This document shows positions 28,046 to 36,097 of a stretch of DNA of 40,504 nt, piece by piece. The translations under genes and the position numbers were made by a program. Within the stretch, counting starts at the first letter, position 1, and each line of letters starts with the position of its first letter. Under the pieces are notes generated by a model. The model had not been told where the DNA came from. It saw only the letters and a program-made list of their open reading frames with translations, and made no database searches. The stretch is from an uncultured Pelagibacteraceae bacterium (GTDB lineage Bacteria; Pseudomonadota; Alphaproteobacteria; Pelagibacterales; Pelagibacteraceae): the NCBI GenBank assembly GCA_902570505.1, contig CACFYR010000006.1, positions 1 through 40,504 on the forward strand. The letters are read 5' to 3'.

Positions 28046-29154
28046 TCTCTTTCAATACACATAGCTATACCCATTCCCCCACCAATACATAATGTTCCTA
28101 AACCTCTTTTAACATTACGTCTTATCATTTCGTGAATAAGCGTAACTATAATCCTGCAGCCTGATGCACCTATTGGATGACCCAGTGCAATTGCTCCTCC
28201 ATTTACATTTACTTTTTCATAAGGTAGCTTTAACTCTTTAATTACTGCAAGACTTTGAGCTGCAAAAGCCTCATTTGACTCAATAAGATCTACATCTGCC
28301 ACATCCCAGCTTGCTTTTTTTAAAGCTTTTTTTGAAGATGGTATGGGACCTGATCCCATTAGAGATGGATCTACTCCACATGTAGCCCATGAGACTATTT
28401 TAGCTAAAACACCTAAATCTCTTTTATCAGCTTCATCTCTTCTCATCATTATAACTCCAGCTGCTCCATCGTTTATTCCTGATGAATTTCCAGGTGTAAC
28501 AGTCCCATTTTCTTTGAATATTGTTTTTAATGAAGATAAATTTTCTATAGTTACATCCGACCTTGGATGTTCGTCTTTTTCAATCAATCCTGATATTATT
28601 TCATCTTTAAATTTATTTTTTTTTATAGCTTCAGCAGCTTTATTTTGTGAGTTAATAGCAAATTTATCTTGTTCTTCTCGAGTTATATTCCACTTATCGG
28701 CAACATTCTCTGCTGTTACACCCATGTGATATTTGTTGTAAACATCAATTAAACCATCTTTGAGCATTACATTTTTATCACAATTTGTCATGCTCTCTTG
28801 ACCTCCTGCAATAATTATATCCGCATCTTTAGCTTTTAGAGATTGATATGCAGATGCTAAGCTTCTAAGACCTGATCCACAAACTTGGTTTATTATATAG
28901 GCTGTCTTATTTATTGGTATACCTCCATTTATTGCTGCTTGCCTTGCAGGATTTTGTCCTGTGTTTCCAGTTAATACTTGTCCTAGTATAACTTCGTCTA
29001 TATCTCTAGCAGGAATTTTAGATTTTAATAATAAATTTTTAATAACAATAGAACCTAAATCATAAGATTTGTATGATGCTAAATTGCCGTTGTATTTACC
29101 TATGGGAGTTCTTAAGGCGCATGTTATTACAATATCATCTGATTTTTTTGTCAT
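28042..29154 (-). CDS. Acetyl-CoA acetyltransferase (thiolase) with a shortened loop
   Basis: The 370-residue protein is a biosynthetic-type thiolase. The nucleophile is C92 (NQVCGSGLRS), the second catalytic cysteine C356 (TLCIGGGMG) and the histidine H326 (GGAIALGHPIGASG); NEAFAAQ is intact. It condenses two acetyl-CoA or, in reverse, cleaves acetoacetyl-CoA. It is about 22 residues shorter than the usual 392, largely because the segment after GGQESM (residues 117-122) goes to LKDGL within about eight residues, where the Zoogloea enzyme has about 16 more. That segment contributes to tetramer contacts in the family. With the nearby acetoacetyl-CoA synthetase it could serve acetoacetate use. 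Confidence 0.93.
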   Translation of the reverse strand: MTKKSDDIVITCALRTPIGKYNGNLASYKSYDLGSIVIKNLLLKSKIPARDIDEVILGQVLTGNTGQNPARQAAINGGIPINKTAYIINQVCGSGLRSLASAYQSLKAKDADIIIAGGQESMTNCDKNVMLKDGLIDVYNKYHMGVTAENVADKWNITREEQDKFAINSQNKAAEAIKKNKFKDEIISGLIEKDEHPRSDVTIENLSSLKTIFKENGTVTPGNSSGINDGAAGVIMMRRDEADKRDLGVLAKIVSWATCGVDPSLMGSGPIPSSKKALKKASWDVADVDLIESNEAFAAQSLAVIKELKLPYEKVNVNGGAIALGHPIGASGCRIIVTLIHEMIRRNVKRGLGTLCIGGGMGIAMCIERD

Positions 29155-29221
29155 TTGAAATACAATAATTGCTAAATTTATAAATTACATTAAAAATATA
29201 ATAAATTATATTATATAATTA

Positions 29222-29298
29222 GCGCCTGTAGCTCAACTGGATAGAGCGCTTGGCTACGGACCAGGAGGTTCTGGGTTCGACTCCTAGCAGGCGCACCA
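29222..29298 (+). tRNA. tRNA-Arg (anticodon ACG)
   Basis: A complete cloverleaf can be drawn by eye: acceptor GCGCCTG pairs with CAGGCGC, D stem GCTC/GAGC, anticodon stem CTTGG/CCAGG with loop CTACGGA (anticodon ACG, read as ICG), T stem CTGGG/CCTAG with loop TTCGACT. Discriminator A and an encoded CCA follow. It decodes CGU, CGC and CGA. Only 11 bases separate its CCA from the ATG of a tiny membrane-protein gene. Confidence 0.97.
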
Positions 29299-29309
29299 AG
29301 AAAGGATCT

Positions 29310-29393
29310 ATGAAAATATCTTTACAAAAATCAGTAATTTACTTTTTTGTAATTATTGCAATAATATTATTTTTTATAACTTTGCTTATTTAA
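29310..29393 (+). CDS. Single-pass membrane microprotein (27 residues), upstream of thioesterase
   Basis: An ATG at 29310, just downstream of AAAGGA (29301-29306), opens a 27-codon frame starting MKISLQKSVIYFFVIIAI and continuing in an almost wholly hydrophobic helix to the stop TAA at 29391-29393. That TAA shares its last base with the ATG of the thioesterase gene (TAATG). The plan is a short basic N-terminus followed by one transmembrane helix. A ribosome-binding site, coupling to the next gene and hydrophobic coding all argue that it is translated. Function is unknown. Its main effect could also be to bring ribosomes to the thioesterase start. The gene is too short for most gene finders. 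Confidence 0.55.
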   Translation: MKISLQKSVIYFFVIIAIILFFITLLI

Positions 29394-29803
29394 TGAAAAA
29401 ATTTGAAAATATAAGTACTAAACCTGGATTTATGAAACACAATGGTGGTTTGGTATTCCGTGTTATCTCCAAAAAAAAATACCAATTTAAGACAAAAATA
29501 AAAAAAATTCACTTGAATAGAGCAGGCATCACCCATGGGGGTTTTCTAGCAGGGATAATGGATGCAGGATCAGGAACAGCAGTTCATCGTGCAGCTGGAA
29601 ATAAACAAGTATGTGTTACAATTTCTTTAGATATTAAATTCATCGGTTCAAGCAGTATTGGTGAAACAATAATCGGCGATGTAGAAATTCAAAAAGTTAC
29701 AAATTCGCTTATATTTATGAAGTGTAAACTATCCTCTAATAAGAGCTTACTAGCAATTGGAACTGGTGTTTGGAAAAAAACTAGGAGATCTTTTATTCAC
29801 TAA
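29393..29803 (+). CDS. PaaI-like hotdog-fold thioesterase
   Basis: The 136-residue protein is a single hotdog domain. NRAGITHGGFLAGIMDAGSG holds the HGG-x6-D type signature in which the aspartate and backbone bind and activate the thioester, and VTISLDIKFIGSS supplies the central strand. Such enzymes hydrolyse acyl-CoA thioesters, including aryl- and medium-chain acyl-CoA, and often act as housekeeping CoA-releasing enzymes. It is sandwiched between two tiny membrane-protein genes, with TAATG overlaps on both sides, so all three are translated from one message. The partner peptides might tether it at the membrane, but that is speculation. Confidence 0.9.
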   Translation: MKKFENISTKPGFMKHNGGLVFRVISKKKYQFKTKIKKIHLNRAGITHGGFLAGIMDAGSGTAVHRAAGNKQVCVTISLDIKFIGSSSIGETIIGDVEIQKVTNSLIFMKCKLSSNKSLLAIGTGVWKKTRRSFIH

Positions 29804-29904
29804 TGAAAAAAAAAACAAAATATATCTTTTATGCTTTAATATATGTTTTTATAATATTCGTTATGGCAGCATATTTTTATAAAAATGGTATCAGCTTAAT
29901 TTAA
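29803..29904 (+). CDS. Single-pass membrane microprotein (33 residues), downstream of thioesterase
   Basis: The ATG at 29803 shares a base with the thioesterase stop (TAATG) and opens a 33-codon frame ending TAA at 29902-29904. The product has a basic N-terminus (MKKKTKY), one hydrophobic helix of about 18 residues (IFYALIYVFIIFVMAA) and a short polar tail (YFYKNGISLI). This is a regular type II single-pass arrangement. Its 3' end overlaps the convergent acetoacetyl-CoA synthetase gene by 9 bases. I recognise no family. The coupling and topology make chance less likely than for an ordinary short frame. Confidence 0.5.
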   Translation: MKKKTKYIFYALIYVFIIFVMAAYFYKNGISLI

Positions 29905-31848
29905 TTCAAGAATATTTTTAAATTCCTCAAGTATGTTCGGGTTTGCAATTGCCTGTATGTTTTTTAGTTTATTGCCTTCTATAATGCTCTTAACAGCTAT
30001 TTCAACTATTTTTCCATTTTTTGTTCTAGGGATATCACTCACTTGAATTATTTTACTTGGAACATGTCTAGGTGAAGCAAGTTTTCGAATTTTAATTTTA
30101 ATCTCTTTTTTAAGTTTTTCTGATAATTTAATTTTTTTTTTCATCACAACAAAAAGAATAATGCGTATGTCATTCTCCCAATTTTGACCCACAGCCAAAC
30201 TTTCATTCACAAACTTAAATTTTTCTACTACTGAATATATTTCAGATGTACCAATCCTAACCCCGCCTGGATTAAGAGTAGCGTCAGATCTTCCGTATAT
30301 TATAAAACTATTATTATCTGTTTTTTCGGCAAAATCACCATGGTGCCATACACCAGGAAATTTCAGAAAATAAGATGACTTATATTTTTTGTATTTTGAA
30401 TCATTCCAGAATTTTATTGGCATGCTTGGAAATGCATTTTTACAAACTAATTCTCCTTTTCTGTTTTTAATTGATTTACCTTTATTATTGAACACATCAA
30501 CATCCATTCCTAAACCACTATTCTGGATTTGCCCTTTTACAACCGGATCATAAATGTTTCCCAAAACAAAGCATGAAACTATATCAGTTCCTCCAGAAAT
30601 TGATGCTAAATGAACTTTAGACTTAATTTTTTTATAGACATATTCAAAACTGTCTTCAGAAAGAGGTGAACCAGTTGAGCATATCGTTTTTAATTTTTTT
30701 AAGCGATACTTGCTTTTAATATTTAAACTCAAATTATTCAAATTATCAATATATTTTGCGCTGACTCCAAACAGACTTATATTTTCTCTGCTTGCAATTT
30801 TAAAAAGTAAGTCTTTTTTTTTGTACATCGGATAACCGTCAAAAAGAACTATTGAGGCTTTAGATCCTAAAACACTTACAAGCCAGTTCCACATCATCCA
30901 ACCACATGTCGTAAAATAAAATACATTATCTTTTGGTTTGATTTCACATTGTAAGATATGCTCTTTTAAATGTTGTAAAAGTACCCCTCCAGCCCGATGG
31001 CAAATACATTTTGGCTTACCAGTTGTTCCACTTGAAAATAGGATTACTAATTCTTTATTAAAATCAAATTTTTTAAAATATATGGTAGAACCATTTAATT
31101 TTTTTATTACATTCCATTTAAAAATTTTTACACTTCGAAATTTTTTACAATTTAATAATTCTTTTCCTGGGTAGTTAACAATAATTACTTTTTTAATACT
31201 TTTGATTTTAGAAAGAATTTTGGGTAGTCTATTTATTACATTTATTTCTTTACCGTTATAATAATACCTATCACAAATTATTAAAATTTTTGGTTTAATT
31301 TGAGAAAATCTTTCAACTACACCATTTACTCCAAAATCTGGAGAACAAGAGGACCAAATTGCGCCAATTGCTGAACTCGCTAGAAAACACTCAACTGTTT
31401 CGATAATATTTGGCATATACCCGACTACTCTGTCATTAGTTTTTATTTGATTATCTTGAAAAAATTTAACAATTCTACTTACAGACCTGTATAGTTCTAT
31501 CCAATTTTTAATTTCTCTGTATCCATTCTCAGACACAAAAGTAATCGCTTTATCTTTATCTTGTTTTCTAAGTATATTTTCAGCGAAATTTAATTTTGAT
31601 TTATTTAAAAATTTACTTTTATATAATTCTTTAGATAATATGGTATTTAAATTTTTCTTACCTCTTACGTCAGCATAATCCCATATAGAGCTCCAAAAAT
31701 CTTCTGAATTTTTTATACTCCATTTTAATAAGTTTGAGTAAGTTCCATTTGGTGAATAATTATATTCATTCTTCAAATAATTTTCATATTTAAAAAGATT
31801 TGATTTTTTCTTTTGTTGTTTGCTAGCTCTCCATAAAACTCTATTCAT
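29896..31848 (-). CDS. Acetoacetyl-CoA synthetase
   Basis: The 650-residue protein is an ANL-superfamily adenylate-forming enzyme of the acetoacetate--CoA ligase type. It has the N-terminal cap typical of AacS/Acs (FWSSIWDYADV), the ATP-binding loop SSGTTGKPK at 272-280, the TGSPLSEDSFEYVY region, YGRSDATLNPGGVRIGTSEIY as the A8 hinge, and the C-terminal catalytic lysine in PRTKNGK. It activates acetoacetate to acetoacetyl-CoA using ATP, which the nearby thiolase can split to acetyl-CoA. The gene is monocistronic, divergent from the helicase across 163 bases. AacS rather than acetyl-CoA synthetase is chosen from the overall pattern; other short 3-oxoacid substrates are possible. Confidence 0.9.
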   Translation of the reverse strand: MNRVLWRASKQQKKKSNLFKYENYLKNEYNYSPNGTYSNLLKWSIKNSEDFWSSIWDYADVRGKKNLNTILSKELYKSKFLNKSKLNFAENILRKQDKDKAITFVSENGYREIKNWIELYRSVSRIVKFFQDNQIKTNDRVVGYMPNIIETVECFLASSAIGAIWSSCSPDFGVNGVVERFSQIKPKILIICDRYYYNGKEINVINRLPKILSKIKSIKKVIIVNYPGKELLNCKKFRSVKIFKWNVIKKLNGSTIYFKKFDFNKELVILFSSGTTGKPKCICHRAGGVLLQHLKEHILQCEIKPKDNVFYFTTCGWMMWNWLVSVLGSKASIVLFDGYPMYKKKDLLFKIASRENISLFGVSAKYIDNLNNLSLNIKSKYRLKKLKTICSTGSPLSEDSFEYVYKKIKSKVHLASISGGTDIVSCFVLGNIYDPVVKGQIQNSGLGMDVDVFNNKGKSIKNRKGELVCKNAFPSMPIKFWNDSKYKKYKSSYFLKFPGVWHHGDFAEKTDNNSFIIYGRSDATLNPGGVRIGTSEIYSVVEKFKFVNESLAVGQNWENDIRIILFVVMKKKIKLSEKLKKEIKIKIRKLASPRHVPSKIIQVSDIPRTKNGKIVEIAVKSIIEGNKLKNIQAIANPNILEEFKNILELN

Positions 31849-31989
31849 AAAAATTCTTATATTGAATTATCTACAATTGTGTTATTCTAATATAATAAAA
31901 ATACTAAATGAGAACTTTTCATGCTCCGATTCGGACTATTTTTATCCTATCTTTGTTCTTTTTGAGTAACAAGATATAGTAAATAAAAA

Positions 31990-32005
31990 TTTTTGTATAC
32001 AAAAA
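31990..32005. promoter_or_regulatory. Perfect 16-base palindrome next to the helicase start
   Basis: TTTTTGTATACAAAAA is a perfect palindrome ending 6 bases before the helicase ATG. It could be an operator for a dimeric repressor, or a hairpin that masks the start region. It consists almost entirely of A and T, so a chance origin is quite possible in DNA of this composition. A TATAAT box lies upstream at 31891-31896. Confidence 0.25.
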
Positions 32006-32011
32006 GTAGAT

Positions 32012-34489
32012 ATGAGAAAAAATAAAATTACAGCTGTCCTTGGTCCAACTAATACTGGAAAAACGCACCTAGCTATTGAGACTATGTTATCTTTTGACAC
32101 TGGCATGATTGGTTTTCCATTAAGATTACTTGCTAGAGAGGTATATGACAAAATTATTACTAAAACTAATAAGCAACATGTAGCTCTAATAACGGGTGAG
32201 GAAAAAATAATTCCTTCAACAGCCAAATATTTTTTATGTACGGTAGAATCTATGCCTATAGATAAACAAGTAGATTTTGTTGGTATAGATGAAATTCAAA
32301 TGTGTTTTGATCACGAGAGAGGTCATATTTTTACTGATAGACTTTTAAATTTAAGAGGTGAAAAATTAACGATGTTCATGGGATCTAATACTATTAAAAA
32401 TCTTATAAAAAATCTTGATGAGGATATTGAGTTTATTGCTAAAGACCGTCTATCTAAACTTACTTATGCAGGATACAAAAAAATATCAAGAGTAGAGAGA
32501 AAAAGTGCAATAATTGCATTTTCATCTGAAGAGGTTTACGCGATTGCTGAGTTGTTAAGAAGACAAAAGGGTGGTGCTGCAATAGTAATGGGCTCTCTTA
32601 GTCCCAAAACTAGAAACTCTCAGGTTTCGTTATATCAATCTGGTGATGTTGATTATCTGGTAGCAACTGATGCAATTGGGATGGGCATTAATATGGATCT
32701 AGATCACGTTTATTTTTCCAATTTAAAAAAATTTGATGGAAAAAAATTAAGAAGATTAAATTTATCAGAGATAGGACAAATAGCTGGACGAGCTGGAAGA
32801 CATTTAAATGATGGTTCTTTTGGAATTACTGGAGAATGTAAAAATATAAATGCTGATGAAGTTGAGTGCTTAGAGCAACATAAATTTGAGGAAATAAGAA
32901 CAATATTTTGGAGAAACTCAAATTTAAATTTTGAAACGCCACAATCTTTAATTAAATCTCTTGAAGATAGACCTAAAGAGACTTGGTTAAAAAGAATTAA
33001 TGAATGTGAAGATGAAAAAGTTCTAAAATATATTGTTAAAGATGGTTTAGTAAAGCTAGAAAATACTTTTGATCAAACGAAATTATTATGGGAATGTTGT
33101 CAAATACCTGATTTTGTAAAGAAAACATATGGTAATCATTTGGAGGTTGTAAAAAAAGTTTTTGAATTCTTAAATGAAGATAAGAAAAAAATAACAAATC
33201 AATACATGAAACAACAGCTTGCAAATTTGGATAAATTAGAGGGCAATGTTGACTCTATTTCGAACAGAATTGCTAACGTCAGAACATGGTCTTACGTCGC
33301 AAATAAATCTAATTGGGTCGAAAATCAAGATTATTGGATAGAGAGAACAAAATATTTAGAGGACAAGCTCTCTGATAGGCTACATGAAGAATTAACAAAA
33401 AGTTTTATAGATAAAAGAGCTAGTGTTTTGGCTAGAGGATTAAAACAAGATATTATTTTTGAAACACAAATTATTAATAGAGAAAATGTAATGATAAATG
33501 AGCAATTTATAGGTAGGTTAAAAGGTTTAAAATTAGATCTAGATCTAAAAATTGGAGCTTTAGATACAGATGTCAAATCTTTAAAAAAAGCAGCCAGGCA
33601 AAATGTTGCTCCTGAAATTTTAAAAAGAGTAAACGAAATCATAACTAATCCTATCTTAGAATTAAGAAATGATTTTAAAATATATTGGCAAGGAGATCCT
33701 ATTGCAAAATTAGCTCCTGGTAGAGATTATTTAAGTCCTGAGTTAAGTTTGATAATCGATGAAATGATAGAATATGAGGATCAAAAAAAACTTTTTGAAT
33801 TTTTAAATAAATGGTTAACCAAAAAAATATATGATGATCTTGAGTCTCTATTTAAATTAAAATTTATTAAAGAAAGTAATTCACAAGTTAGGGCATTAGC
33901 ATTTCAGTTATATGAAAATAACGGAGTAGTTAAAAGAGATGAAGTAAAAAAAATAGTTAGTCAAATAGACCAGGATCATAGAAAAATTCTAAGAGATATT
34001 GGAGTGAAATTTGGAAGGTATCATATTTTTTTGTTTAAATTGTTTAAACCAAATGCAGTTTCGTTGAGGATATTGCTATGGAAAAATTATAGTCAAAAGT
34101 TATTAAAGTTCGAACCACCAACTTTTGGTTTAAACTTTCTAGAAGATCAACACAAAACAAACCAAAAATTAATGCTTTTATGTGGATTTGAAAAATTTGA
34201 AAATTTTTATGTAAGGATTGACATTTTAGAAAGACTCTTTATTCATATTATAAAGCTTGGCGATAAAAATAATAAAGATATAAAGCTTTCTCCTGAAATG
34301 TTAAACCTTTTAGGATGTAATAAATCAAACTTTATAAAACTAATTAAATTAATGAACTACAAAACTACTGAAATAAATAATGAATTATATTTTAAATATT
34401 TTCCAAAGAGGTTATTAAATAAAAATAAAGATAAAGCTGATGATAAAGACAATGCATTTAGTATTTTAAGTCAGTTAATAGTTAAATAA
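32012..34489 (+). CDS. SUV3-like ATP-dependent RNA helicase
   Basis: The 825-residue protein is an alphaproteobacterial relative of the mitochondrial SUV3 helicase. Walker A GPTNTGKTH is at 11-19, the DExH-box equivalent DEIQ at 93-96, GSLSPKTR near 194-201, ATDAIGMGINMDLDHV at 218-233 as motif V, and QIAGRAGRH at 256-264 as motif VI. A long helical C-terminal half follows. SUV3 unwinds structured RNA for degradation; a similar RNA-surveillance role is likely. It is first in a chain with a TerB-like gene, ferredoxin and carD, and shares a TAATG junction with the second. No good ribosome-binding site precedes its ATG. Confidence 0.9.
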   Translation: MRKNKITAVLGPTNTGKTHLAIETMLSFDTGMIGFPLRLLAREVYDKIITKTNKQHVALITGEEKIIPSTAKYFLCTVESMPIDKQVDFVGIDEIQMCFDHERGHIFTDRLLNLRGEKLTMFMGSNTIKNLIKNLDEDIEFIAKDRLSKLTYAGYKKISRVERKSAIIAFSSEEVYAIAELLRRQKGGAAIVMGSLSPKTRNSQVSLYQSGDVDYLVATDAIGMGINMDLDHVYFSNLKKFDGKKLRRLNLSEIGQIAGRAGRHLNDGSFGITGECKNINADEVECLEQHKFEEIRTIFWRNSNLNFETPQSLIKSLEDRPKETWLKRINECEDEKVLKYIVKDGLVKLENTFDQTKLLWECCQIPDFVKKTYGNHLEVVKKVFEFLNEDKKKITNQYMKQQLANLDKLEGNVDSISNRIANVRTWSYVANKSNWVENQDYWIERTKYLEDKLSDRLHEELTKSFIDKRASVLARGLKQDIIFETQIINRENVMINEQFIGRLKGLKLDLDLKIGALDTDVKSLKKAARQNVAPEILKRVNEIITNPILELRNDFKIYWQGDPIAKLAPGRDYLSPELSLIIDEMIEYEDQKKLFEFLNKWLTKKIYDDLESLFKLKFIKESNSQVRALAFQLYENNGVVKRDEVKKIVSQIDQDHRKILRDIGVKFGRYHIFLFKLFKPNAVSLRILLWKNYSQKLLKFEPPTFGLNFLEDQHKTNQKLMLLCGFEKFENFYVRIDILERLFIHIIKLGDKNNKDIKLSPEMLNLLGCNKSNFIKLIKLMNYKTTEINNELYFKYFPKRLLNKNKDKADDKDNAFSILSQLIVK

Positions 34490-34914
34490 TGTTTGACTTT
34501 TTAAAAAGCAAAAATCTAGAGAAGAATAAAAAAGATGAGACTTTTATTGAAATAGCTTGTCTTCTAATACATGCTTCTAAAATCGATGAAAATTATACTG
34601 AGAACGAGAAAAATATTATTAAAAAAACTTTAATTAAACTTGGATGTTTAGAAAATGATGTAGAAAATTTAATTATTAAAGCTATAGAAATAGAAAATAG
34701 TTCTAACCAAATTTTAGATTTTACTAGAAAATTGAAAGAAGTAGAAAAAGATAAGAAAATATCGATAGTAGAAGCACTTTGGGAAATAATATACTCAGAT
34801 AAAAAATCAGATATGTACGAGGATAATTTGATGAGAAGGTTAACTGGATTATTATATCTTGATCCAAAAATAGTAGGCGATATTAAAGAAAAAGTAAAAA
34901 AAGAGAAGATCTAA
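34489..34914 (+). CDS. TerB-like helical protein
   Basis: The 141-residue protein resembles the TerB/DUF533-type all-helical domain. [30 protein letters not shown] (about 19-48) matches the first helical pair with its acidic loop, and the repeated pattern of [30 protein letters not shown] matches the second pair. TerB domains bind metals and occur in tellurite-stress and other membrane-associated systems, but many short members have no known role. It shares TAATG junctions on both sides, between the SUV3-like helicase and ferredoxin. In many alphaproteobacteria I would expect an S4 RNA-binding protein at this point; none is seen here. Confidence 0.8.
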   Translation: MFDFLKSKNLEKNKKDETFIEIACLLIHASKIDENYTENEKNIIKKTLIKLGCLENDVENLIIKAIEIENSSNQILDFTRKLKEVEKDKKISIVEALWEIIYSDKKSDMYEDNLMRRLTGLLYLDPKIVGDIKEKVKKEKI

Positions 34915-35240
34915 TGACTTACATTGTAAATGATAAATGTATTAAATGTAAACTTATGGATTGTGTTGAGGTTTGCCCTGTTGACTGTTTTTATGAGGGA
35001 AAAAATATGCTTGTAATTAAACCTGATGAGTGTATAGATTGTGGCGTTTGTGAGCCTGAGTGTCCAGTGGACGCCATAGAACCTGATACAAACGAGAATA
35101 CAAATAAATGGTTAGATATAAACAAAAAATACTCAGAAATTTGGCCAAACATTACAACAAAAAAAGAACCACCTAGAGATAACGATAAATATAGAAATGA
35201 AGAAAATAAATTTGAAAAGTATTTTAAAGAAAACATTTAA
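34914..35240 (+). CDS. fdxA: 7Fe ferredoxin (FdxA)
   Basis: The 108-residue protein has the classic 3Fe-4S/4Fe-4S ferredoxin pattern. C9, C17 and C50 fit the 3Fe-4S centre, and C21, C40, C43 and C46 the 4Fe-4S centre; C12 and C25 are the extra cysteines usual in this family. Sequences such as [18 protein letters not shown] and [13 protein letters not shown] are close to Azotobacter ferredoxin I. The C-terminal half (about 60-108) is polar. It carries low-potential electrons in the cytoplasm; its partner is not indicated. The start shares TAATG with the TerB-like gene and its end overlaps carD by 44 bases. Confidence 0.96.
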   Translation: MTYIVNDKCIKCKLMDCVEVCPVDCFYEGKNMLVIKPDECIDCGVCEPECPVDAIEPDTNENTNKWLDINKKYSEIWPNITTKKEPPRDNDKYRNEENKFEKYFKENI

Positions 35241-36036
35241 AAACAAACAGTCAAAAAAAATTAAAATTAAAAAAAAAGTAGTAAAGAAGAAAAATAAATC
35301 TACTGAAATAAAAAAAAAACAATTAGCAATTAAAAAGGTCAAAAAAGTAGTTTTAAAAAAAGAAAACAAGACTAAAGTTCAAAATGAAAATTCTAACCAA
35401 AATCTTAGAATATCAAAAAGTTCAATCGACCAAAAACCAGAGATTAAAAAAATAAAAAAACAATCTACAGAAAAGAAACTATTTAAAATAAAAGATTATG
35501 TCGTTTATCCGAAGCATGGTGTTGGACAAATTACAGAGTTTAAGAAAATTAGTATAGGTGGTATAGATGTTGAGACATACATTTTAAGTTTTGAGAAAGA
35601 TAAGGCTAGTGGGATGATACCTGTAAATAAACAATCCCATTTAAGACCTTTAGCAACAATAAATCAGGTGAATAAATGTATGAGTATCCTAAAAGGTAAA
35701 CCTAGAATTAAAAGGTCGATGTGGAGTAGAAGAGCACAGGAATACGAAGCAAAAATTTCCTCAGGCAAGATTTATGAGTTGGCTGAGGTAGTTAGAGACC
35801 TCAATAAAGGTGACGATATTATGGTTGATCAATCTTATAGTGAAAGACAGCTTTTCGAAAAAGCTTATGAGAGATTACTAACTGAATTTCAGATTATATT
35901 AGGAATAGGATTAGAAAATACCCAAAAAAAATTGGATAAAGCGCTCAAAAGAAATATTGAAAAACAAATGCCCAAACCCGAAGAAAAAGCTGAGTTGCAA
36001 AGCGAGGTTGTGGCTAATCAAGAGACATCAGAATAA
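35197..36036 (+). CDS. CarD-family transcriptional regulator with a lysine-rich N-terminal extension
   Basis: Residues about 96-279 form a CarD/CdnL protein: [17 protein letters not shown] is the RNA-polymerase-interacting Tudor-like start, [27 protein letters not shown] completes that domain, and [27 protein letters not shown] begins the helical DNA-binding part. CarD stabilises open promoter complexes, notably at rRNA promoters. Residues 1-94 are extremely rich in Lys with some Asn, probably disordered and DNA- or RNA-binding; CdnL proteins usually lack so long an extension. The ATG at 35197 lies inside fdxA; the next in-frame candidate is TTG at 35212, and no other Met occurs before the core, so most of the extension is real. 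Confidence 0.93.
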   Translation: MKKINLKSILKKTFKNKQSKKIKIKKKVVKKKNKSTEIKKKQLAIKKVKKVVLKKENKTKVQNENSNQNLRISKSSIDQKPEIKKIKKQSTEKKLFKIKDYVVYPKHGVGQITEFKKISIGGIDVETYILSFEKDKASGMIPVNKQSHLRPLATINQVNKCMSILKGKPRIKRSMWSRRAQEYEAKISSGKIYELAEVVRDLNKGDDIMVDQSYSERQLFEKAYERLLTEFQIILGIGLENTQKKLDKALKRNIEKQMPKPEEKAELQSEVVANQETSE

Positions 36037-36039
36037 AAA

Positions 36040-36072
36040 AACGCTTCTCACGCAATCGCCATGAGAAGCGTT
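36040..36072. terminator. Bidirectional hairpin terminator between carD and the polybasic micro-gene
   Basis: AACGCTTCTCA (36040-36050) and TGAGAAGCGTT (36062-36072) form a perfect 11-base-pair stem with an 11-base loop. On the minus strand the stem is followed by a run of seven T, a textbook intrinsic terminator for the polybasic gene. On the plus strand it follows the carD stop by 3 bases and is followed by TATTTCTT, a weaker tail. Confidence 0.88.
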
Positions 36073-36097
36073 ATTTCTTAAGAAAAAGAATACTAAA

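Noticed and set aside
31942..32226. 94-codon minus-strand frame opposite the helicase start
   Set aside because: It is antisense to the conserved Walker A region of the helicase, and no family resemblance is seen.
35133..35369. Phe-rich minus-strand frame opposite fdxA and carD
   Set aside because: It is the complement of the lysine-rich carD extension; the Phe-rich product is a composition artefact.
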